A stretch of 31,228 nt of DNA from JBLHGN01 sp047616325 (GTDB lineage: Bacteria; Pseudomonadota; Gammaproteobacteria; Pseudomonadales; Cellvibrionaceae): positions 1 through 31,228 of the forward strand of contig JBLHGN010000010.1 in NCBI GenBank assembly GCA_047616325.1. The letters run 5' to 3'. Position 1 is the stretch's first letter. Each line of letters opens with the position of its first letter. Made by a program: the position numbers and the translations under genes. Positions 15,415 to 25,100 of the stretch are shown one piece after another. The notes under the pieces were generated by a model. It saw only the letters and a program-made list of their open reading frames with translations, searched no databases and was not told the origin of the DNA.

Positions 15415-17763
15415 TCATTTAGTGCTCGGCATTGCTATGGCAACATCAATGCCTATATTTTTGTTTTCTTGTTGCTTTGAACCTTTGTTTCGATAAATGA
15501 ACAGCAACAAGTTAGGCAATAAAAGCAGGTCTAAGATCAGCGCAAAAACCAGTAAAATGCAGGTTAATTTCCCCATGTTTCCAGTTAATGTAAAACTGCT
15601 CTGAGCGAGTATGGCAAAGCCGCAAACTAAAACGACGGTGGTAGTACTAATGGCTTCAGCAACGTTAGACATAGCATATCTGACCGACTGCTCTGCGTTA
15701 TGTTTAAGTTCTTGAAAGGCATATTGGAACTTGCTAATAAAGTGAATGGTATCGTCCACTACGATACCAAAGGTGATGATGGCTACCACAGAAGCCCCCA
15801 TATCAATACGGCCGTCAATTAGTCCCCAGAGGCCAAAAGCCATTAGTCCAGGTAAAAGGTTAGGCAACAAGCTCAACGCACCCAGTGAAAAACTGCCCAT
15901 TGCCACAGCGATAATGATAGAAATAACCACGACGGCAATTAGCATCCCCACGATATTACTAGCTGCAGCGTCGCCCCATATATTGGCAAACATAATGGAT
16001 GCACCACCGGCTTTGGTTTGCATTACTGGGGGAAAATGGTTCGCCATCCACTCTTCTAACCTAAGGTCAAAGGCAATAAGTTGCTTACTATCTAAATCGT
16101 GTAAACCAACAATCATCTTTGAGGCAGATTTGTCGACATTAACCAAGTTGCCCATGTCAAAACCAAAGGGCAGGGACATTTCATACAGCAGCAGGTATTG
16201 CGTGGACAATTCGGTGTTTTGTGGCAACTTCCACCACTGCTGATCGCCGTCATGCATAGAACGGTTTAGATTTTTCATCGTATGGGCGAAAGTGATCACG
16301 CTGTACACTTCGGGTTGTAGCTCCAGCCATTCGAGAAAATGCCCTATATTTTCCATGTACTCAGGGCTGTTAATGCCATTTTCACGGCCTGAAGGAATGG
16401 AGATATCTAAGGTGTAATAAAAGAATAAGTTTTCCACCAAATAGTCGGTGTCAGAACGAAATTTCACATCCTCATCGAAATAAGTCAGGATGCTGTCGTT
16501 CACTTCGTTTTGAGGAATAAAACTGACGGTACCTACGATTAAAATCAACAGCACGGGCGTGATCAATTTCTTTTTACCCAACACATAGTCAGATAGGTTT
16601 TCCCAGATAGCGTCATTAACGCCACTTGCCGCAGACTTGGCATTCATGGGGAGTAACGAAAGGATGGCAGGCAACATACTGTAGGTGAGGATAAAAGCAC
16701 CCACGACGCCGAGAGCTGAAGTGATCCCAAGAAATCGGCTTGGTGGAATGTCTGAAAAATTTAAACACAACAATCCAATGGCGGTCGTTAATGTGGTTAA
16801 AAACACGGGCTTAAGATTACGTTGCAGGGAGTTAACAATGGCAGGTTTCTTATCAAGACCATCGCGCATGCCCTTTTTAATTAGAGCAATAATATGAACG
16901 GTATTCGCAATGACCACGGTAATGATAATAAGAATGGCGTTGGAAGAAAACGCGGTAAAGGGCAGCCTCAGCCAAGATGCTAGCCCGAGCCCAATAACAG
17001 CGGCACCGATAATCACTGAGAAAGTAGCGATGATAGCGGACCAGGAGCGCTGCAAATAAGCCAACAAAGACAGGCCCAGCACGATCATTAGCAATATCAG
17101 CGTCGCCATGCCCTTGGTAGAGGCTTTGAAAAAGGCGAAGTTGGTGGGCACTGATCCGGTAATATGAAATTCAATATGGGGATATTTATCAGTGAAAACT
17201 GCCAGAATTTCCTCTGTGGCGGCCACGATTTCACCCGTCGCTCTGGGGTTGCCTTCCGGCAGCGTTACATAGGCGATAATGCCCGTAAAAGTGCCTTTAG
17301 GGTTAACCGATATATTGACTACAGCGGGTTCAGACAGCGCATAGTCTTTGCGTTCCTGCAATTGAGCAGCAGATAGATTCAACGAGTCTTTGAATAAGTC
17401 ACTGGTTTCCAATTCCCCTTCAATATCTCTCGCATATTGAAAATTAGTTAGCGATTCAACTCTGTTTGAATAGGGGATTTGCCAAAATGCTTCGGTAATT
17501 TCTTCTATGATGGCCAGATTTTCCGCATCGAACACGCCACCTCTTTGGGGAGCAATGCCAACCCTGATGCCGTCCTTTCGGCCATATTCTCTTTCTAGGG
17601 TGAGGTGTGCTTTAAGGCGTTCATTTTCACCATCAAAGAACACTTCATAATCTGTTTCAATGTAAAAAAAACGGAAACCGATGGATGAAACAAGAATAAA
17701 AACCAATGAAAACAATATAATTTTTATCGGATTTTTGACGACAAATTCTGGCAATTTTTTCAA
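15415..17763 (-). CDS. RND/MMPL-family exporter
   Basis: The 782-aa protein has RND superfamily topology. An N-terminal membrane segment (IILFSLVFILVSSIGFRFF) is followed by a large periplasmic loop to about residue 215, a block of membrane helices, a second periplasmic loop from about 415, and a final helix block. Helix 10 contains IITFGIVVDDTIHFISKFQY with the paired acidic residues expected for proton relay. About 780 aa is usual for MMPL/HpnN-like lipid transporters and shorter than HAE drug pumps. Translation starts at TTG 17763, chosen because a good AAAAGG sequence precedes it at the right distance. With the LolA-like protein and the beta-barrel it probably moves a hydrophobic product out of the inner membrane. 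Confidence 0.9.
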   Translation of the reverse strand: MKKLPEFVVKNPIKIILFSLVFILVSSIGFRFFYIETDYEVFFDGENERLKAHLTLEREYGRKDGIRVGIAPQRGGVFDAENLAIIEEITEAFWQIPYSNRVESLTNFQYARDIEGELETSDLFKDSLNLSAAQLQERKDYALSEPAVVNISVNPKGTFTGIIAYVTLPEGNPRATGEIVAATEEILAVFTDKYPHIEFHITGSVPTNFAFFKASTKGMATLILLMIVLGLSLLAYLQRSWSAIIATFSVIIGAAVIGLGLASWLRLPFTAFSSNAILIIITVVIANTVHIIALIKKGMRDGLDKKPAIVNSLQRNLKPVFLTTLTTAIGLLCLNFSDIPPSRFLGITSALGVVGAFILTYSMLPAILSLLPMNAKSAASGVNDAIWENLSDYVLGKKKLITPVLLILIVGTVSFIPQNEVNDSILTYFDEDVKFRSDTDYLVENLFFYYTLDISIPSGRENGINSPEYMENIGHFLEWLELQPEVYSVITFAHTMKNLNRSMHDGDQQWWKLPQNTELSTQYLLLYEMSLPFGFDMGNLVNVDKSASKMIVGLHDLDSKQLIAFDLRLEEWMANHFPPVMQTKAGGASIMFANIWGDAAASNIVGMLIAVVVISIIIAVAMGSFSLGALSLLPNLLPGLMAFGLWGLIDGRIDMGASVVAIITFGIVVDDTIHFISKFQYAFQELKHNAEQSVRYAMSNVAEAISTTTVVLVCGFAILAQSSFTLTGNMGKLTCILLVFALILDLLLLPNLLLFIYRNKGSKQQENKNIGIDVAIAMPSTK

Positions 17764-17795
17764 GTTAATATCCTTTTTATCTTAATATTTGACGG

Positions 17796-18620
17796 CTAAG
17801 TATTACTGGTTTCATTGATTACAATGTTGTTACTGGATTTTTGTTTCCTGGCCCTTACAAAAGGCTGAAATACTTGTACATACCACTCATCCTCTTCGTC
17901 TTTGTCATACAAACCAAAGTTTTTGACCTGTCTATTTGGGAAAACCGCCGTCCCGTGAATTAAATCCCATAGAATGAAGAGGGCACCATAATTTTTCTCT
18001 CCGCCTTCTAAATTGTGATGATAATGATGGGTATCTGGAACCGCAATTATGCGCATATATAACCACATGAAAGGGCGTGTGTATTTATTATCAAGGAGAC
18101 GTAAATCCCAGCGCACGTTGCAATGTTGCAATATACCAACCAGCCCCTTTATCAACGATGCATAAACTACCACTTCACCCATTCCGGCCCAAATAACTAT
18201 CGCACCTAACCACGCGGTGGGCACCATGCACCACCAGACAAATGAATGCCTGCCAACTACAGTCGCATCCATGGTATCCGGGCAGTGGTGCACTTTATGT
18301 AATAGCCATAGATTTTTATTAACATGCGCCGCTCTGTGCAGCCAGTAGTTGAGGTAGTCCTCCAGTAATATATAGATAATAAAAACTATTGAAAAATCGA
18401 CACTACTTAAACCCCCGGACGAGTAAGGAAATACCCAAACTAATAAACCCCCTATTAAAAATGCCATTAATGGACGGCTTACGGCTACCCCGGCCACACC
18501 AATAAGATTAACGCCCATATTACGCATGGTAAAGTACTCCCTACCTCTATAACTCCCTCTGATATAGTCAACGGCAAAAAACATTACGAGAACTGAAATA
18601 AAAGATACTTCTACTATCAT
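17796..18620 (-). CDS. Sterol desaturase/fatty acid hydroxylase family membrane enzyme
   Basis: The 274-aa protein has several hydrophobic helices and the histidine clusters of the di-iron membrane hydroxylase superfamily: HRAAH (His95, His99), HKVHH (His108, His111, His112) and DTHHYHHN (His198, His199, His201, His202), with His166 in an intervening segment. Members hydroxylate or desaturate lipids, sterols or carotenoids at the inner membrane using O2. A strong AGGAG ribosome-binding site lies before the ATG. It is 32 nt upstream of the exporter gene, which supports action on a lipid-like product before export. The N-terminal segment YRGREYFTMRNM recurs in degenerate form in the mini-ORF just upstream. 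Confidence 0.88.
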   Translation of the reverse strand: MIVEVSFISVLVMFFAVDYIRGSYRGREYFTMRNMGVNLIGVAGVAVSRPLMAFLIGGLLVWVFPYSSGGLSSVDFSIVFIIYILLEDYLNYWLHRAAHVNKNLWLLHKVHHCPDTMDATVVGRHSFVWWCMVPTAWLGAIVIWAGMGEVVVYASLIKGLVGILQHCNVRWDLRLLDNKYTRPFMWLYMRIIAVPDTHHYHHNLEGGEKNYGALFILWDLIHGTAVFPNRQVKNFGLYDKDEEDEWYVQVFQPFVRARKQKSSNNIVINETSNT

Positions 18621-18627
18621 GATTTAA

Positions 18628-18717
18628 TTACTCCTGTATATCTGTCAAGGATCTCACCATATTGCGAATAGTGAAATAGTTTCTGTTTTTATAGGCGAGG
18701 TATTTTATTTTAGCCAT
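18628..18717 (-). pseudogene. 29-aa mini-ORF resembling the desaturase N-terminus
   Basis: Between the LolA-like and desaturase genes a frame starts 3 nt after the first gene's stop (MAKIKYLAYKNRNYFTIRNM, then VRSLTDIQE) and stops 7 nt before the second gene's ATG. Its YKNRNYFTIRNMVRSL lines up with YRGREYFTMRNMGVNL at residues 24-39 of the desaturase. Many of the differences in the shared codons are synonymous (TAC/TAT, TTT/TTC, ACC/ACT, CGT/CGC). I read it as the remnant of an older tandem copy, or possibly a short translated leader that delivers ribosomes to the desaturase start. Confidence 0.4.
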
Positions 18718-18720
18718 AAT

Positions 18721-19578
18721 CTAACGAGCCCGTTTTAAACTGTTTCTAGAGAAAGAAGCGTCGGTCAAACCGGTATCTAATGTCATATCCGAAAGATGTA
18801 ATTGGGTCATTTTTCCCGTCTGATGATTCTGCATAGACAGCATATTGGCACGCCAGTATTTGTCTAAATAGAGCTGAAAATCGCTCGGGATAAGACTCTT
18901 TAAATGGCTGTTTTTTCGATCGTAATATTCCGATTTCATAAATCGCTTGTGCTGCTTGTCTATCCAGGAAACGATGCGCGTATAACCGGAGTTTTCGTCT
19001 TTTGGAAAACGTTCAACCACATAACAATCGATGCCGTCCAGCTTTTGGTCTTCAAGATAGTTGTAGTCAAATTTCAGCACTTCAAAAGACAGCAAATCTT
19101 CAAATGAAAATTCGCTGCCCATAAATGGCCCTGACTTATTTCTTGAGTTAATGCGTTTTACGCGGTTTAAGGCAGGCAAATATAACCACTGATCATCATC
19201 TTTAGTTACATGGGAATAGGTTAAAAAAACGGTGCCTTTTGCATCTCTGGGAGTTTTAAAAACGGTGATGCTTTTGTCCCCATCGTTTTCGATTTCCAGT
19301 GACTTTACTTCCAAGCTCCTAATATTCTCATCCCCAAAACCATTGATCAGCACCATTTCCATGTTGGCTTGGGAGTCTTTCCAACCTTGATCCACTTGAT
19401 CTTGTTGTATAGCTATTGCCAACCCTATTTTCTGCTGCTCATTTAAGATGGTATACTGCTCCTGGGATACATAGCTAAGATAGGCATCATCACTTGCCAA
19501 TGAATGGGCGCTAATCCCTAACAGAGCAATCAAGCTTATGTTTTTTAGTAGTGTTATCGATAACATCAGTAACCTCAT
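18721..19578 (-). CDS. LolA-like outer-membrane lipoprotein-sorting family protein
   Basis: The 285-aa protein has a signal peptide (SLIALLGISAHSLA|SDD). Its mature part matches the periplasmic family often annotated as outer membrane lipoprotein-sorting protein: KDDDQWLYLPALNRVKRI, GPFMGSEFSFEDLLSFEV and YVVERFPKDENSGYTRIVSW. Members have a half-barrel fold that can hold a lipid or acyl chain, and are typically encoded beside MMPL/RND exporters, as here. It is distinct from housekeeping LolA (about 200 aa). It starts 8 nt after the AT-ER gene, so the two are surely co-transcribed. I infer that it carries the exported product or lipid across the periplasm. Confidence 0.88.
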   Translation of the reverse strand: MRLLMLSITLLKNISLIALLGISAHSLASDDAYLSYVSQEQYTILNEQQKIGLAIAIQQDQVDQGWKDSQANMEMVLINGFGDENIRSLEVKSLEIENDGDKSITVFKTPRDAKGTVFLTYSHVTKDDDQWLYLPALNRVKRINSRNKSGPFMGSEFSFEDLLSFEVLKFDYNYLEDQKLDGIDCYVVERFPKDENSGYTRIVSWIDKQHKRFMKSEYYDRKNSHLKSLIPSDFQLYLDKYWRANMLSMQNHQTGKMTQLHLSDMTLDTGLTDASFSRNSLKRAR

Positions 19579-19586
19579 GTTTTTAG

Positions 19587-21875
19587 TTAATATGGTAATG
19601 CAGTCATTAGTCTTTTAGTTGAATGACTAAGCAGTTCCGCTGTTTCAGCGAGTAACTTAGTGGCAATCTCATCCACTTTGCGATTTTTCCAATATTTTAA
19701 GTCAGTGTCTTTTACCCACTGGTTAAATGCCCCAAGTGCTGGACCCGTCATTATTTGAAAATCAACTTTTCGTTCTTCGTTGCCGTCAATAGCCCACTTG
19801 GATGCATTCACGAAGTACCAATGAAACAGCAATGCCATTTTGTATTTTGGAAAGGTTTCAGCACGCTCAATCACCTCTGGCTTGTGTTTGTATTCCTTGT
19901 CTTTTAGCTCGCGGTAGACGTCCTCAAAACACATGCCAAAAAACTTGTCTTGCAGGTATTCCTGGGTTTCAGCATCGATTGCGTCTAGGGACTCATAGCG
20001 AGCATAAATGTCAGCAAGCGTGTTGACTCTAGTACTGAAAAAACCGCCTTTTTTCAGTACTTGAATGTGCCCACCAACATCAAATACTTCGTCCACTCGG
20101 GCATAGTCGGTATCTTGAATGTTCATGCTTTGTAGCAAGTCTTTAACCACATCACTGGTGCCTGCTTCAACCGTGCATTGATTAATAGAGCCGGTAACAA
20201 TGAAGTCGGCACCTAAGATAAAAGCCGATAAGGCCGCTTCGGGCGTGCCGATACCACCGGCTGCACCAACGCCAATGGTATTGGTATATTTAAACTGACT
20301 CAGGATTTTGTCCCGCAAACGGCATATTGTTGGGATCATGACGCTGGCGACCCCTTTGTCTGTATACCCTCCGGAATCCGCCACGACACAAAGATCATCC
20401 GCCATAGGAACCTGTTTTGCGTATTGGGCCTGCTGTTCTGTGATACGTTTTTCTGACAATAGCTGCTGCACTATTTTCTCTGGAGCTGGCGATAAAAAAG
20501 CGGTGGCAACTTCAGGCCGGGTAAGCTTGGCAATGATTTTGTTTTTCGCCACTATCCGACCATCATCTGCTTGTTGCAGTCCTTTGAGTCGGTAATACAC
20601 CAGTTCTAGTGATAGATTTTGCAGATAGCCAGTTGCTTCAACGATTGTGATGTTGTTGCGTAGGATCAATTCCACAAGAGCCGATTCCTGAGCAGTGTGG
20701 CGAGAATGAAAAAGATTGATGCCATACGCTTCGCCGCGGCATAGCTGATGCTGGATAAAGCGAAGGTCTCGCTCGATATCTGGCAGTGGCTGCCCCTGAG
20801 TACCTAGGAATGCCAACATTCCAGATTGCCCCATTTTCACCACAATTTCCTTAGAGCTGATTCCCCGATACATGGAGCCCGCCAGATAAGCGTAATCCAA
20901 TCCGTAGGACTGCTTAAAACGTTTGCACCCTAATGCGGCCGCAGATTGAATAACGATTTTTTGGACGGCGGGTTTTTTAGGTATAGATTGTGCCTTATGC
21001 AGGATTTCAGATTGATTGGAGCGTATCGGTTTTGCTTCTTTTCGTATTTTTATGCTTAGCTTGGTCAGTACATTACCAGGACCCACTTCTTCGATATCAA
21101 TGTTGCCAAATCCCTGAATATACCGAATAGTGTCATTCCATTGCACGGCTCCCGTTATCTGTTTCACCAAGTATTCCTTAATGGAATCTTGCGGATAAGG
21201 CTGGGCGGTTATGTTGGCAATCACAGGCAGGTGCAAAGGCTTAAACTCGATTTTTTCGAGACAGTCGGCAAATTCCAGACTGGCAGCGTGCATATGTTTT
21301 GAATGAAATGCGGCACTGACATTCAGGGGGATACAGTGGGCGCCGGCGCTATTAAGTGCCTTTTGCACCTCCTCAAGTGCGACAAGATTCCCTGATATCA
21401 CCACTTGCGACGGTGAATTGTAGTTTGCGATCTGCACTTCGCTAGAATCAAACCCTTGGCATAGCTGTTGTATTTTATCGGCTTTCAACCCGATGACTGC
21501 CACCATGCCGCCTGAGTCTGCTCGCGCCATCAAAGTTCCGCGCGTTTTCACCATCTTTAAACCCGTTAAAAAATCAAAGGCTCCTGCAGCAAACAAGGCG
21601 TTGTATTCGCCGAGACTGTGACCTGCAACGCAAATTGGTTTAACGCCGGCACCTCGTACTTTTTGCAAATAGCTCAGCACATTGACCACATACAATGCAG
21701 GTTGAGTAAATTGGGTTAGCGACAGTTTTTTATCGGGGTTTTCCATACATAACTCGGTAATGGAATACCCCAAAATATCATTAGCTTGCTCTACGTACTC
21801 GGGGAATAAATCAAATAGCGACTTTCCCATTCCTTTGTACTGCGAACCCTGACCAGGAAAAATATAAGCGTTCAT
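19587..21875 (-). CDS. Trans-acting malonyltransferase-enoylreductase fusion (PksE/PfaD type)
   Basis: The 762-aa protein has two parts. Residues 1-290 are an acyltransferase: FPGQGSQ at the start, nucleophile Ser87 in GHSLGEYNA, Arg112, and His191 in AAFHSKH. The Phe before His191 fits malonyl-CoA specificity. Residues about 320-760 are a PfaD-type FMN enoylreductase (GLDYAYLAGSMYRGISS, VADSGGYTDKG, GVGAAGGIGTPEAALSAF and ILGADFIVTGSINQ). Such fusions serve trans-AT polyketide synthases, loading malonyl units on AT-less modules and reducing enoyl intermediates in trans. The PKS protein here has no AT or ER of its own, so this enzyme very likely supplies both. Its ATG overlaps the stop of the 107-aa gene (ATGA), with AAGGA upstream. 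Confidence 0.95.
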   Translation of the reverse strand: MNAYIFPGQGSQYKGMGKSLFDLFPEYVEQANDILGYSITELCMENPDKKLSLTQFTQPALYVVNVLSYLQKVRGAGVKPICVAGHSLGEYNALFAAGAFDFLTGLKMVKTRGTLMARADSGGMVAVIGLKADKIQQLCQGFDSSEVQIANYNSPSQVVISGNLVALEEVQKALNSAGAHCIPLNVSAAFHSKHMHAASLEFADCLEKIEFKPLHLPVIANITAQPYPQDSIKEYLVKQITGAVQWNDTIRYIQGFGNIDIEEVGPGNVLTKLSIKIRKEAKPIRSNQSEILHKAQSIPKKPAVQKIVIQSAAALGCKRFKQSYGLDYAYLAGSMYRGISSKEIVVKMGQSGMLAFLGTQGQPLPDIERDLRFIQHQLCRGEAYGINLFHSRHTAQESALVELILRNNITIVEATGYLQNLSLELVYYRLKGLQQADDGRIVAKNKIIAKLTRPEVATAFLSPAPEKIVQQLLSEKRITEQQAQYAKQVPMADDLCVVADSGGYTDKGVASVMIPTICRLRDKILSQFKYTNTIGVGAAGGIGTPEAALSAFILGADFIVTGSINQCTVEAGTSDVVKDLLQSMNIQDTDYARVDEVFDVGGHIQVLKKGGFFSTRVNTLADIYARYESLDAIDAETQEYLQDKFFGMCFEDVYRELKDKEYKHKPEVIERAETFPKYKMALLFHWYFVNASKWAIDGNEERKVDFQIMTGPALGAFNQWVKDTDLKYWKNRKVDEIATKLLAETAELLSHSTKRLMTALPY

Positions 21876-22195
21876 GCGCGTTCCTTAACATAAAAGGCGG
21901 TGGGTGAGCCTTGGAACAGGTTCCGCACCTTTTCATTGTTTTTGCCAAAGGGGCTTAACATTGAACAATAGCGAACCTTATAATTCTCGGCCGATATTTT
22001 TTGGGGGAAATCGGCAGAGGTTCCAAGATTCGAAAATGTCAGTTTTTTTTGACCTTTCATAGGGGTATTAACGAAGGAATTAAACGCGATTTCTTGTCTT
22101 GGCACATGCCAGAAATGACTATACGCAACATTCGCAAGCGGCTTTCCAGTCAGGCATAAAACACATTGAGATTGAGTTTTAATAGCAAACATCAT
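21872..22195 (-). CDS. Orphan 107-aa protein between PKS and AT-ER
   Basis: I do not recognise this protein (start MMFAIKTQSQCVLCLTG, later YSHFWHVPRQEIAFNSF and LFQGSPTAFYVKERA). It has no signal peptide, no membrane segment and no carrier-protein serine motif. Its start overlaps the PKS stop and its stop overlaps the AT-ER start, both as ATGA, so three proteins are translationally coupled. It has four cysteines. The position argues for a small partner of the synthase (release, docking or proofreading), but nothing in the sequence proves it. The 4-nt overlaps on both sides make a chance ORF unlikely. Confidence 0.7.
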   Translation of the reverse strand: MMFAIKTQSQCVLCLTGKPLANVAYSHFWHVPRQEIAFNSFVNTPMKGQKKLTFSNLGTSADFPQKISAENYKVRYCSMLSPFGKNNEKVRNLFQGSPTAFYVKERA

Positions 22196-25100
22196 TTTCC
22201 CACTTTTTTTACTTGCGCCTGATTGGCGCGGCGCTTATAAAAGTTTCTAATCGTGTGGAATGGGCCTTTTGGTGCAAACCTTAGCCGCTTATCTTCCATT
22301 TTCACCACGGAATCATTGCTAACCGGCGTTAACTCGCTGGTTGCTTCCACCCAATGATTAATAATATTTTGAATGGTCGATTTATTGTGGCGATTCTCTG
22401 AATAACGGATGATTAATTTAATTTGATCTTGGTGGATACGAACGATGACATCCAGTAAATACTGGCGCTCATGATTGGGACTTTCGTATAGGTAAATATC
22501 TGAATCGGTATTTTTCTTCGCTGGATTTTCCGGTTGGAAGTTCAATCTTACAGCAGCAACATCATGAGTTGCTGCCAGCTTGCCTTGATTGTGCAAGAGC
22601 TCATAATTTAAACCACCAGCCGGTATCGCCCGATATTGATCTCGAAAGTCTGCACATAGTGTTTCGTTTTCCCGCGCCGTATCAAACCCAAGAACCACAT
22701 CCCCAGCTAACCATCCCATCAATAAGAAGTGCCGATTTTTGTCCTTTAAATCTCGCCGATGTAAGCGATGGGCTAGAACTACATGACTTTGTCCTGTCCA
22801 TTGCGCGATACTCTTGTATAAGCCAACCGAGAGGTATTCAAATGCCTGTCCCTTCGTTTTTAAATCCATGATACCGAAATCTGCAAATGTTAAGATGCGC
22901 TGGACACTTTTTTCAGAAGCTATATGATCTTTGGCGGTGCTTTTATCTAATGGGTAGTCACTGGGAGTGAGTGTGTTTTCAGAAAACTGATTTTTCCAAT
23001 AAGATACTATTTCAGGGGTATCAGCCAGTACCGATTGCTGCTGAATATCCTCTAGATATTTCAGGTATTCAACTTTTTGCTTTTCGTTATTGTGCTGATT
23101 AATATTGGTACCAATGCGCTCTGCATCGGCGATTTGCAACCACTCCCTTTCAATGAGGTGTAGGGTGATACCGTCAGAAACAAGGTGATGAACCACTAGA
23201 ATGAGTCGAAAATCGGCTTCCCCCAACTTAACTACGGCACTGGTCATTAGTGGTGCGCAATTCAGATCTAGCCGCCGGTTCAAGCGGCTTTCAATTTCAG
23301 CTATTTTTCTGTCAAGCTTCTTACCGTCTAGTTTTGACAAGTCTTCAAAATCCACGGTAACGGTGACGTTGTGATTAAGCTGCTGCTCCCAGTTACCATC
23401 TTTCTTAGTAAAAGACATTTGTAACTGCATATGCCTGTTGATCAGTTGTTGCAGGCTCCGCGTGTATAAATCAACGTCAAATTGTTCTCGAACTCTAGTA
23501 TGTTGCACAATATGCCACACTGGATCCGAGGAAAACTGCCGCATAAAGTTCTGCTGAGAAGGGAGTAATGGGTACCGGCTCAATATCCCCACGTCATAGC
23601 CTAATTGTTCAGCTAATATCAGCGTTTCAGGGCGTAAAGATGCCAGCTTTTCTTTATTGTGCTGATCATGGCCTGCCAGGCTCGGTTCTATCTTATTGTG
23701 CTTGGCGAAATTAGGATCACCAATGGTCATTGAATGTCCCCGCAGACCCTTTGTCATTTTGTCCCCTTCGTAGGGTTTCAACATTTTTTCGTTGTACGTT
23801 ATGCCCCATTTTTGGCATAAGCTGCCAATCACGATTTCTGGGTTTTTCACCAGTTCTTCGTAGCGAATCATACACTGCCGTTCAGCTGGAATTGTGGCTA
23901 AGAAGTTTCGTAAATTATTGTTGTAGCTTAACCAAAGCTCTTGGGCATATTCCCAAGGGTCCTCTGTGATGCCTAATAATTTGTCGAATCTGTTACGTAC
24001 AAATGATTCCATAACGGCGATGGGGTGCCGCACTAGAAATATATAAAGCGGTTCCTTGCTGGTGGTTTCCGCCTTTTTCAGTATTGCCATATCACTGGCG
24101 TAAGATGGGGATTTGTCTACCACAAAGCGGTCACCAGCGAGATCTTGCAGCATGGCGTATATTTCAGCGACGGAGACGTCCTGCTCTTGCAGTGATCCAA
24201 CTCGCTCAAGAGCTTGTTCCACGCTAAGGTTTTCCAATTCAGCAATAGTTTCTATAAAACCTTCACCTAAAAATTGGCGATTATTGTCAGCAAAGTATTT
24301 AGCTCTTTGCTTGCTAGAATCAAAGGGGAGTAAGTGAAGTTCTGGCGGCGAAAATATCTCAGGATTCCCCATCAACATTACGCGCAGTAGCGTAGAGCCC
24401 GCACGTGGAGTGCTGAGCACATACAATAATGGCTTGGCACCGGGAAATAACGGGGAAACATTATTCGAATAAAAATTCTGTTCAAGCTTCTTCAGTGGTT
24501 GTACTGGTGTCGCATTAATGTGGCTAGGATTATCGGATGGCATTGCCTCTTCGGCTACAATTTTTACAGGACGTGCAAGCTCTAACTCAGAGCCTAAATA
24601 TTTTGAAAAGCTTTTTAGTGTGGCGTATTGCTCCAATTCATTAGGATATATCCGGATTCCCCAACGGGATTCAATGCTACCTAACATGGCCATAAGTTTG
24701 ATGGAGTCGACCCCCATGTCAGCCCAATCGGCGTCAACATCAATCGCATTTACGGGAATTCCGGTCAAGCTGGAAAATTCATTTAACATGACGCTGGCAA
24801 CGTCTTCCTGTCCCGGCATTACTTCAACCAAGGTACCTACTTTCAATGAAGGTAAAGGTAAAGGCGCAGTATGGGCCGCATTTTGCGACTGATCATCCGC
24901 AATTTCCTGGGCCAAATAATCCGAAAATGTGGAGAGTGTGGTATAGATTTCCAATTCATTCGGGTAGATTCGGATACCCCAACGGGATTCGATACTGCCC
25001 AACATGGCCATCATCTTAATAGAGTCGACACCCATATCGGTCCACTCGGAATTTTGGTCTATGTCATTAATGGGATAGCCAGTCAAAGTGGAAAATTCTT

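Noticed and set aside
15746..16243. 165-aa plus-strand reading frame
   Set aside because: It lies wholly opposite the MMPL exporter gene, is rich in Ile/Pro/Ser as expected for an antisense shadow, and has no family signature.
22420..23580. C-terminal region as a thioesterase
   Set aside because: It has no GxSxG motif; HHLVSDG and the overall length identify a condensation domain.
24640..25055. Beta-branching (HMG-type) tandem ACPs
   Set aside because: The flag tryptophan a few residues after the active serine is absent (the Trp here is at +15), and no HMG-synthase cassette genes occur in the window.
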